A stretch of DNA of 13,642 nt from an uncultured Clostridia bacterium (GTDB lineage Bacteria; Bacillota; Clostridia; TANB77; CAG-508). The position numbers and the translations under genes are program-made. Position 1 is the stretch's first letter, and each line of letters opens with the position of its first letter. The stretch covers positions 1 to 13,642 of the forward strand of contig CALXZW010000032.1 in assembly GCA_944393345.1 (NCBI GenBank), read 5' to 3'. Below, piece after piece: positions 1 through 6,335 of this stretch. The notes beneath the pieces are model-generated. The model made no database searches and was not told where the DNA came from. It saw nothing but the letters and a program-made list of their open reading frames with translations.

Positions 1-1353
1 CTTCAATTCTAGCAACGCACAGACTTCCACATGTTTACTAAATGGAAACAAATCAACTGGTTTTATCATTTTTATTTCAAATTTTTCTTCTAATTTTGCT
101 AGATCTCTAACTAATGTAGCAGGATTGCAACTAATATAAATCATTTTTTTAGGATTAATTTTTAAGATATTTTCAATTGATTTATTATCTAATCCTTTTC
201 TTGGTGGATCAACCATAACAATATCTGGAATTATTTTTTTATTATTTATTAAATCATCTAAAATAATTTCTACATCTCCTGCTATAAAATCCGCATTTTC
301 TACTTTATTCAATATAGCATTCTCTTTCGCTGCTTTTACTGCTTCTTCGACTATTTCTATTCCATATACTTTTTTAGCATATTTAGACATAAATAATGAG
401 ATTGTTCCAATTCCGCAATAAAGATCAAATACTATATCTTTTTTTGATATATTTGCTGATTCTATACCTATATTATATAATTTCTCTGCTTGAATTGGAT
501 TTACTTGATAAAATGATAAAGGAGATATTTTAAACTTATATTCTCCTAATATATCTTCTATATATCCATCACCATATATATTTATATTTTCTTTCCCCAT
601 TATTACGTTTGTATTTTTGGTATTTATATTTTTTACTATTGTTTTTACTTCTGGAAAAAATTTTAATATTTCTTCTACTAATTGTTTTTCTTTAGGTATT
701 GTTATTCCATTTATTACTATAATACACATTATTGCTTTTGTTTTAATTCCTATTTTTGTCACAATATGCCTTATTAGTCCATTTCCTGTTTTTTCATTAT
801 ATATACTAATATTATTTTTTATTATAAAATTTAATATAAATTTTGCTAATTCTTGTCCTTGCTCATTTTGTATAAAACATTTTTCTATTGGAATTATTTC
901 ATGTGTTCTATCTGCAAAAACTCCTATTACTGGATTTCCATTTTTGTCAATTCCTACTGGATATTGTGCTTTATTTCTATAAAAATATGGATTTTCCATT
1001 CCTAATGTTTCTTCTACTTTTATTTTATTGTTCAATGTTTTATTTACCAAACTTTGAATTGCATTTTGTTTCATTTTTAAAGTTTCTTCATATTTAATAT
1101 GTCTTAAATTACATCCTCCACATCTTTTATATGTGGTACAATCACTTTCTATTCTATTATCTGATTTTTCTAATATTTCTATTATCTTTCCAAAAGCATG
1201 TGATGCTAATACTTTTACTATTAGGATTTTTATTTTCTCTCCTTTTATGGCATTTGGTATAAATATTGTAAATCCTTCTATTTTAGCAATTCCTTCTCCT
1301 TCATATCCGTTATCTATTATATCTACTATATACTCTTCATTTTTCTTAATCAT
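1..1353 (-). CDS. rlmD: 23S rRNA (uracil-5-)-methyltransferase, RlmD/RlmCD family, 3' end cut by window edge
   Basis: Read on the minus strand this is 451 codons with no stop before the left edge; family members are about 450-460 residues, so only a few residues should be missing. It transfers a methyl group from S-adenosylmethionine to C5 of a 23S rRNA uridine (U1939; the Gram-positive RlmCD type also modifies U747). The N-terminal 60 residues look like a TRAM RNA-binding domain. The iron-sulfur cysteines are C72, C78, C81 (Cx5CGGC) and C159. The SAM loop is DLYCGIGT at 310-317, VDPPRKG is at 381-387, the catalytic Cys is C409 in ISCNPAT, and the general-base Glu is E443 in HVE. ATG at 1353 follows AGGAG with good spacing. 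It is divergent from the carboxypeptidase gene. The family is certain; the exact target uridine is inferred. Confidence 0.95.
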   Translation of the reverse strand, partial: MIKKNEEYIVDIIDNGYEGEGIAKIEGFTIFIPNAIKGEKIKILIVKVLASHAFGKIIEILEKSDNRIESDCTTYKRCGGCNLRHIKYEETLKMKQNAIQSLVNKTLNNKIKVEETLGMENPYFYRNKAQYPVGIDKNGNPVIGVFADRTHEIIPIEKCFIQNEQGQELAKFILNFIIKNNISIYNEKTGNGLIRHIVTKIGIKTKAIMCIIVINGITIPKEKQLVEEILKFFPEVKTIVKNINTKNTNVIMGKENINIYGDGYIEDILGEYKFKISPLSFYQVNPIQAEKLYNIGIESANISKKDIVFDLYCGIGTISLFMSKYAKKVYGIEIVEEAVKAAKENAILNKVENADFIAGDVEIILDDLINNKKIIPDIVMVDPPRKGLDNKSIENILKINPKKMIYISCNPATLVRDLAKLEEKFEIKMIKPVDLFPFSKHVEVCALLELK

Positions 1354-1379
1354 ATATTTCTCGCTCCTATTTTTTGTAT

Positions 1380-1408
1380 ATTATACCATTATTAATAGTA
1401 TTTTTCTA
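1380..1408 (-). promoter_or_regulatory. Probable sigma-A promoter of rlmD
   Basis: On the minus strand there is a perfect TATAAT (1385-1380) preceded by TG one base upstream, making an extended -10. A 17-nt spacer separates it from TAGAAA (1408-1403), which matches 4 of 6 bases of the -35 consensus. It lies 27 nt upstream of the rlmD start codon. Confidence 0.6.
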
Positions 1409-1446
1409 TAATTTTTTTAATAAGTTTTAGTTTATTCATAAAGTTA

Positions 1447-1474
1447 ATTTTAATAGAATATATTTTAATAGAAT
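1447..1474. repeat. Two direct copies of a 13-bp repeat upstream of the carboxypeptidase gene
   Basis: ATTTTAATAGAAT occurs at 1447-1459 and again at 1462-1474, a period of 15 bp, ending two bases before the ribosome binding site (GGAGGG at 1477-1482) of the gene starting at 1489. The first copy ends in TAGAAT (1454-1459), a 5 of 6 match to a -10 box, but no good -35 lies upstream of it. It may be a promoter duplication, a regulator site, or chance in AT-rich DNA. Confidence 0.4.
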
Positions 1475-1488
1475 TTGGAGGGATATTT

Positions 1489-2805
1489 ATGCATTCATTA
1501 AAATTATTTATTTCTACTTTAATGATTTTTATATTACTTTTTGCATTAACACCTTATTGTTGTTTGGCAGAAGATACTTTGTATGTATGGTCTGATTCTT
1601 CTAAAACAGTTGAAGATATTACAAAAGTTGACAGTGAACTTGTTACACAAAATAATGAATATAATTCAAATAATAGTTCTGATACTGATATTGGTACTGT
1701 AAAACAGGTAAGTTCAGAATTATCATCAGGAAATTCATTAAATTTAGAATCAGGATCTGCTATATTAATTGAACAAACTACAGGGCAGATTTTGTATTCT
1801 CATAACATTCACGAAAAATTAAGACCTGCTTCTGTTACTAAAGTCATGAGTATTTTATTAATAATGGAGTCTATTGATAGTGGTAAAATTTCTTTAAAAG
1901 ATTCTATTCCATGTAGTGAAAATGCTGCTTCAATGGGAGGATCACAAATATGGCTTGACCCTAGAGAAACATTAACAGTTGATGAAATGCTAAAAGCTAT
2001 TTGTGTATCATCTGCTAATGATTGTGTTGTTGCAATGGCAGAATATATAGCAGGATCAGAAGATGCCTTTGTTGAAATGATGAATAAAAGAGCTAAAGAA
2101 CTTGGTATGAATGATACCTGTTTTAAAAATTGTCATGGTTTAGATGAAGATGGTCATGTTACCTCTAGTTATGATATTTCCTTAATGTCTAGAGAATTAT
2201 TAAATAATCATCCTTCTATAACTAAATATACTACTATTTGGACAGATTCATTAAGAGATGGAAAATCTCAACTTTCTAATACTAATAAACTTATTAGGAA
2301 TTATAAAGGGGCAACTGGATTAAAAACTGGTTCAACCGGATTAGCTTTATATAATTTATCCGCTAGTGCAACTAGAGATAATTTATCATTAATTGCTGTT
2401 ATAATGAAAGCTCCTTCAACTAAAATAAGATTTGATGAAGCTGCTAAACTTTTGGACTATGGATTTAATAATTTTTCCTTTGTAAATTTTGAAAAAAAAG
2501 ATACTGTTATAAAAACTTTAAATGTAAATAAAGGAGTTAGTAGCACAGTAGATGCTATTGTCGAAAAAGATTCTGGTGCCTTAATAAGTAAGGGAAAAGA
2601 AAGTAACGTTGAAAAAGTCATAAATTTAGATGAAAATTTATTTGCTCCAATTAAAAAAGGTCAAAAACTTGGTGAAATTTCTTTCAATTTAGATGGAAAA
2701 ACATTATCTAGTGTTAATATTGTTGCTAATGAAAATATTGATAAAATTAATTTTGGAAATATGGTAAAATTTATTGTTTATGATTGGATTAATTTGCTAA
2801 GATAA
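1489..2805 (+). CDS. dacF: D-alanyl-D-alanine carboxypeptidase, peptidase S11 (DacF/PBP5 type)
   Basis: 438 residues. It removes the terminal D-Ala from peptidoglycan stem pentapeptides outside the membrane. A hydrophobic signal peptide (about 1-27, cleavage likely after CCLA) is followed by a Ser/Asn-rich, low-complexity linker to about residue 85. The penicillin-binding catalytic triad of motifs is complete: S115-V-T-K118, S175-A-N177, and K279-T-G281. A C-terminal beta domain (about 325-420) ends in a segment that could be an amphipathic membrane anchor (roughly 420-438). ATG at 1489 lies 7 nt after GGAGG. In endospore formers DacF acts on spore cortex, but nothing here separates sporulation from vegetative use, so the symbol marks the family type. 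The next gene on the same strand is also a serine enzyme of the penicillin-recognising superfamily. Confidence 0.93.
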   Translation: MHSLKLFISTLMIFILLFALTPYCCLAEDTLYVWSDSSKTVEDITKVDSELVTQNNEYNSNNSSDTDIGTVKQVSSELSSGNSLNLESGSAILIEQTTGQILYSHNIHEKLRPASVTKVMSILLIMESIDSGKISLKDSIPCSENAASMGGSQIWLDPRETLTVDEMLKAICVSSANDCVVAMAEYIAGSEDAFVEMMNKRAKELGMNDTCFKNCHGLDEDGHVTSSYDISLMSRELLNNHPSITKYTTIWTDSLRDGKSQLSNTNKLIRNYKGATGLKTGSTGLALYNLSASATRDNLSLIAVIMKAPSTKIRFDEAAKLLDYGFNNFSFVNFEKKDTVIKTLNVNKGVSSTVDAIVEKDSGALISKGKESNVEKVINLDENLFAPIKKGQKLGEISFNLDGKTLSSVNIVANENIDKINFGNMVKFIVYDWINLLR

Positions 2806-2847
2806 AATCCATATAATTTAAAAATTTTCTATTTATTCTTCACTTTT

Positions 2848-2856
2848 TGATATAAT
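2848..2856 (+). promoter_or_regulatory. Extended -10 element upstream of the beta-lactamase-fold gene
   Basis: TGATATAAT is an extended -10 with a perfect TATAAT at 2851-2856. No good -35 hexamer lies 16-18 nt upstream, as is acceptable for extended -10 promoters. Transcription would start near 2863, giving a leader of about 43 nt, so this gene may be transcribed apart from dacF. Confidence 0.5.
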
Positions 2857-2905
2857 ATTTAAGGTTAATTTAATGTTTTTATATTATATTTTAAAAGGTG
2901 ATTAT

Positions 2906-3943
2906 ATGAAAAATAAAGGACGACATTTAAAAATAAATAAGAAAAGAAGTATAAACTTTTATTTTAAGACTTATTTTACATTATTTCTTTTGATTTTAAT
3001 AATTATTATATTTAACGTATTAGTTCCTAATTTAAAACTAAATTCAGTATACAAATCTAGTGCTTATTTACTTAGTAATATTGATAATGAAAATACTATT
3101 AGTACAAATTCTAAAGTTATTGAAAGTTCTACTAATGTTATAGTACCCGAAAATAACTCTAACATTGATAACAATTTAGATAAACACACCTCTCAAATAG
3201 ATTCTGGTATTAAGAATTTAATTAATAATATTCTTACTGATGATAATATAAATACTGAAAACTTTGCTTTTTTTTATTATAATATAGATAATAATAAAGA
3301 ATATTTTTATAATGAATATACTCAATTTACTGCGGCTAGTACTGTAAAACTACCTGTTGCTATGCTTTATTATGATAAAATAAATCAAGGAGAATTAAAA
3401 GAAACAGATACACTTTTATACAAATCTGGTTGTTATGAATATGGAAACGGTTTGACGAATTATACATATTCTGCTGGAGATTATGTTCCAATTAATTTCT
3501 TATTAGAACAAAGTATTATTAATAGTGATAATACTGCTGTTAATATTCTTATGACACATTATGGTTACGAGGATTGCAGAAAAGAAATAAATAACAAATA
3601 TACTAATCAAACTGTTTCTGATGAATTTTATGATTCCAATTTAACTTTTGCTAGCTATTCTTTTGATATTATAAATTATTTATATAATCACATAGATAAT
3701 TACAATGAATTAATACAAAATCTAAAAATTTCATCTGAAGGACAATACTTAAAAAAATATATAAATAATTATGAGGTTGCACATAAATATGGAAGCTATG
3801 ATGGTAATGTTCATGATTATGGAATAGTCTTTGGTGAAACTACATATTTAATTGGTATTTTTACAAAAGATATATCTAATGCTGATGAACTTATTGCAAA
3901 TATAAGTTACGAAATCTTAAATTATACTTTAAGTCAAAATTAG
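2906..3943 (+). CDS. Membrane-anchored serine hydrolase, class-A beta-lactamase-like fold
   Basis: 345 residues from ATG 2906, which follows AAAAGGTGAT with normal spacing; an in-frame ATG at 2873 would add 11 residues but has no ribosome binding site. A basic N-terminus and one membrane helix (about 22-40) are followed by a Ser/Asn-rich linker (about 50-100) and an extracellular catalytic domain. Visible motifs are S145-T-V-K148 (SxxK), S207-D-N209 (SDN) and K294-Y-G296 at the KTG position, then a conserved HDYGIV-like strand. I see no ExxLN omega-loop motif (the Glu166 of true class-A beta-lactamases), so antibiotic hydrolysis is doubtful. Proteins of the beta-lactamase2 family with this layout are common in Clostridia and mostly uncharacterised; a peptidoglycan-linked role is plausible given the adjacent carboxypeptidase. 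Confidence 0.85.
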   Translation: MKNKGRHLKINKKRSINFYFKTYFTLFLLILIIIIFNVLVPNLKLNSVYKSSAYLLSNIDNENTISTNSKVIESSTNVIVPENNSNIDNNLDKHTSQIDSGIKNLINNILTDDNINTENFAFFYYNIDNNKEYFYNEYTQFTAASTVKLPVAMLYYDKINQGELKETDTLLYKSGCYEYGNGLTNYTYSAGDYVPINFLLEQSIINSDNTAVNILMTHYGYEDCRKEINNKYTNQTVSDEFYDSNLTFASYSFDIINYLYNHIDNYNELIQNLKISSEGQYLKKYINNYEVAHKYGSYDGNVHDYGIVFGETTYLIGIFTKDISNADELIANISYEILNYTLSQN

Positions 3944-3995
3944 TTATTTAGAATAAAATTGCTTTCATATAATCAAAATAGGAGCTAAAATAGTT

Positions 3996-4032
3996 TTTGG
4001 GGTAGAAAACTGTAAAAGTTTTCTACCCCAAA
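3996..4032. terminator. 15-bp perfect hairpin between convergent genes, probable terminator
   Basis: TTTGGGGTAGAAAAC (3996-4010) is exactly complementary to 4018-4032, with a 7-nt loop. It starts 2 nt after the stop codon of the minus-strand 81-codon gene and 52 nt after the plus-strand hydrolase gene. Neither strand has a proper U-tract after the stem (minus continues AACTATTTTAG, plus continues CCTCAG). It is much more GC-rich than nearby intergenic DNA and probably arrived with the small gene. Confidence 0.6.
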
Positions 4033-4034
4033 CC

Positions 4035-4280
4035 TCAGTCGTCTTCTGTTCTGCTCATGTCCATGGGTTGAGCTTTTGCCGTAGAAATGAGCGTAACGGC
4101 ATCGCCATTTGGATTTATCCGGAAAATAGCATATGCTTCGCCATCACCCATAGCGACGAATACAATGCTTTCTCCCACCGTCATGGCAATCATTTCATGG
4201 GAAACTTGGTCTCGCCAAATTTCCCTTGCCTGTGAACAGGCAAGTAGTTCTAACCGTTCATAGTCTTTGGGCTCCAACAT
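4035..4280 (-). CDS. Unrecognised 81-residue protein, foreign-looking single-gene cassette
   Basis: I do not recognise this family. The protein is acidic at the C-terminus (ends RTEDD), with an N-terminal helical-looking stretch (1-30) and a middle of alternating strands (about 31-70, including VGESIVFVAMGDGEAYAIF). It has no signal peptide or membrane helix. That it is a real gene rests on expression signals: AGGAGG (4294-4289) 8 nt before ATG, a promoter with perfect -35 and 17-nt spacer (4314-4342), and a strong hairpin 2 nt past the stop. GC is about 47% by hand count against roughly a quarter for its neighbours, and it uses CGG, CGA and GCC codons where neighbours use AGA and GCT/GCA. 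This suggests recent transfer from a GC-richer relative. It follows hisS by 51 nt. Confidence 0.75.
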   Translation of the reverse strand: MLEPKDYERLELLACSQAREIWRDQVSHEMIAMTVGESIVFVAMGDGEAYAIFRINPNGDAVTLISTAKAQPMDMSRTEDD

Positions 4281-4313
4281 CTTGGAGACCTCCTTTCAAA
4301 AAAAGTTAATTAC

Positions 4314-4342
4314 ATAATAACACTATTATGTTTATTTGTCAA
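4314..4342 (-). promoter_or_regulatory. Near-consensus sigma-A promoter for the 81-codon gene, inside the end of hisS
   Basis: On the minus strand a perfect TTGACA (4342-4337) is followed by a 17-nt spacer and TATTAT (4319-4314, 5 of 6). The -35 is made of the last sense codons of hisS. Transcription would begin near 4307, leaving a leader of about 26 nt. An 8-bp inverted repeat (4312-4319 with 4324-4331, 4-nt loop) covers the -10 and part of the spacer. Confidence 0.65.
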
Positions 4343-5648
4343 TTATTTTCTTTATATTTTCTGAATTAAAATCAGTTTGTTCTTCCTCTCCGCTTCTCAT
4401 ATCTTTTATCTTTAAAACATTATTTTCTATTTCGTCATCTCCGACAATAATAACATAAGGAATCTCTAATTTATCTGCATATTTTAATTTAGCCTTTAAC
4501 TTTTTATCATTTAAATATATTTCAGTATTTATATTTATTTTCCTTAATTCTGAGCATAATTTAAATGCTTTTTCTACATTTTCTGTCATAGGAATTATTA
4601 ATATATCTGCTATTGATTTCTTATTAGCATTTATTATTCTTAATTCGTTTAGTTTATAAAATAATCTAGTAAGTCCTATTGATATTCCTACTCCTGGAAG
4701 TTTTTTATCTGTATAATATTCAGCAAGATTTTCATATCTTCCTCCTGAACACACACTACCTAATTCTCTATAATCATTTAGAAATGTTTCATATACTGTA
4801 CCTGTATAATAGTCTAATCCTCTTGCAATTTTTAAATCAATTTTAAAATTTACTTTTGGAAGTCCTAATAGTCCCATATATTTTACTACTTGCTCTAATT
4901 CTTCTAATCCATTATTAAACTGTTCATTATTTATTTTCATTTCTTTTAATTTTTCTATTTTTTTATCATTAGTTCCATCTATTGTTATAAATTCTATAAT
5001 TTTTTCTATTTTTTCTTCTTCTATATTCAATTTTTTTAATTCTTCAATTACTGCTGTTTTTCCGACCTTATCTATTTTATCTATTATTCGTAAAATTTCT
5101 ACAGCATTTTCTTTTTGCTCTAAACTTTCAAATAATCCATTTAATAGTTTTCTATTATTAATATGGATTGTAAAATTATCAAATCCTAATTCTCTAAATA
5201 CATCATATATAACACAAGGTAATTCTGCATCATTTACAACACTTAATGTTTCATCTCCAATAATATCTATATCACATTGATAAAATTCTCTATATCTTCC
5301 TTTTTGTGCTTTTTCACCTCTATAGACTTTTCCTATTTGATATCTTCTAAAAGGAAAACTTAAATTCCCATAGTTTTTTGCTACATATTTTGCAAGTGGC
5401 ACTGTTAAATCAAATCTTAAAGATAAATCTGTTTCTCCTTTTGTAAATCTATAAATTTGTTTTTCAGTTTCTCCTCCTGCTTTTGCAAGTAATACTTCAG
5501 AATGTTCCAATATAGGTGTATCAAGTGGCAAAAAGCCATATCTTTCATATACTTTTTGGATTTTTTCCTTCATCTGATTAAATAATATTTGTTCATTAGG
5601 TAATAATTCCATAAACCCTGTTAATGTTTTAGGTTCTACCTTTTTCAT
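4332..5648 (-). CDS. hisS: Histidyl-tRNA synthetase
   Basis: 438 residues, usual length 420-430. A class II aminoacyl-tRNA synthetase that activates histidine with ATP and charges tRNA-His in the cytoplasm. The N-terminal catalytic domain (about 1-325) shows class II motif 2 around R110-GEK to RYREFYQCD (118-126), the histidine-binding motif ARGLDYYTG (275-283), SGGRYENL (301-308) and the motif 3 segment GVGISIGLTRL. The C-terminal anticodon-binding domain follows from about 345. These His-specific motifs argue against the HisZ paralogue, as does the absence of his biosynthesis genes. ATG at 5648 is preceded by GGAAG. It is the last gene of the recJ-rel-hydrolase-hisS group, 22 nt after the preceding stop. 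Its last codons include the -35 box of the next gene. Confidence 0.97.
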   Translation of the reverse strand: MKKVEPKTLTGFMELLPNEQILFNQMKEKIQKVYERYGFLPLDTPILEHSEVLLAKAGGETEKQIYRFTKGETDLSLRFDLTVPLAKYVAKNYGNLSFPFRRYQIGKVYRGEKAQKGRYREFYQCDIDIIGDETLSVVNDAELPCVIYDVFRELGFDNFTIHINNRKLLNGLFESLEQKENAVEILRIIDKIDKVGKTAVIEELKKLNIEEEKIEKIIEFITIDGTNDKKIEKLKEMKINNEQFNNGLEELEQVVKYMGLLGLPKVNFKIDLKIARGLDYYTGTVYETFLNDYRELGSVCSGGRYENLAEYYTDKKLPGVGISIGLTRLFYKLNELRIINANKKSIADILIIPMTENVEKAFKLCSELRKININTEIYLNDKKLKAKLKYADKLEIPYVIIVGDDEIENNVLKIKDMRSGEEEQTDFNSENIKKIIDK

Positions 5649-5670
5649 TTCATATCACTTCCTTTAATTG

Positions 5671-6318
5671 TTACCATAATTTTGGTTTTAATTCTAAATA
5701 TATTGGTTTTTCTTCTTTTATTATTGTAGTTTTGCCATGTCCTGGATATATTATTGTATCATCTGGTAATACCATTATTTTATTTACTATAGAATTCATA
5801 ATGTCTTCTATACTTGAAGTTGGTAGATCTGTTCTTCCCCAAGTACCTCTAAAAATTGTATCACCCGAAAATAAACACTTTTCTTTTTCACAAAAAAGAC
5901 ATGTTCCTCCTTTTGTATGTCCGGGGGTATGTATAACTTTAAGCTCTAGCTCTCCTAAATGTATTAAATCATTATCATCTACAATAGAGTCTAATTCTAA
6001 TTCAATTACATCTAATCCCATATATGGTGATAAATTAATATCTTTATTGTTTAAGCCTTCACTATCTTCTCTATGAATTAATATTTTACCACCACACCTT
6101 GATTTCAACTCATTTACTCCTCTAGTATGGTCACCATGGCAATGTGTCAAATATATATATTTTAAATTTCCTTTTAATATATTTAACATATCTACTATTT
6201 TATCTATATCTCCCGCTGGGTCTATTACCATATTTTCATTACTTTTTTCATCATGTATTATATAACAATTAGTTGCATCTCCAATCCAAGTTTCAATCTT
6301 TAGTTCTTTTAATATCAT
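5671..6318 (-). CDS. Metallo-beta-lactamase-fold hydrolase (glyoxalase II-like)
   Basis: 215 residues. Zinc-binding motifs of the glyoxalase II branch are complete: H59-C-H61-G-D63-H64 (HxHxDH), H134 in HTPGHTKGG, D153 in FSGDTIF, and H194 in YPGHGKTT. It is a soluble, two-metal thioester or related hydrolase. The residues after motif 4 are too few for the glutathione-binding domain of true glyoxalase II, so the substrate is unknown. Genes of this family commonly sit between rel and hisS in Clostridia and Bacilli, which fits the order here (17 nt after rel, 22 nt before hisS). ATG at 6318 follows GAAAGGAAC. Confidence 0.88.
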   Translation of the reverse strand: MILKELKIETWIGDATNCYIIHDEKSNENMVIDPAGDIDKIVDMLNILKGNLKYIYLTHCHGDHTRGVNELKSRCGGKILIHREDSEGLNNKDINLSPYMGLDVIELELDSIVDDNDLIHLGELELKVIHTPGHTKGGTCLFCEKEKCLFSGDTIFRGTWGRTDLPTSSIEDIMNSIVNKIMVLPDDTIIYPGHGKTTIIKEEKPIYLELKPKLW

Positions 6319-6335
6319 TTATTTTGTTCCTTTCA

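Noticed and set aside
3944..4331. Insertion-sequence ends or target-site duplications around the 81-codon gene
   Set aside because: I compared the flanks by eye and found no matching direct repeats or terminal inverted repeats beyond the hairpin.
4332..5648. HisZ regulatory paralogue instead of HisS
   Set aside because: The histidine-binding ARGLDYYTG motif, class II motif 2 and the C-terminal anticodon-binding domain are all present, and no his biosynthesis genes are nearby.
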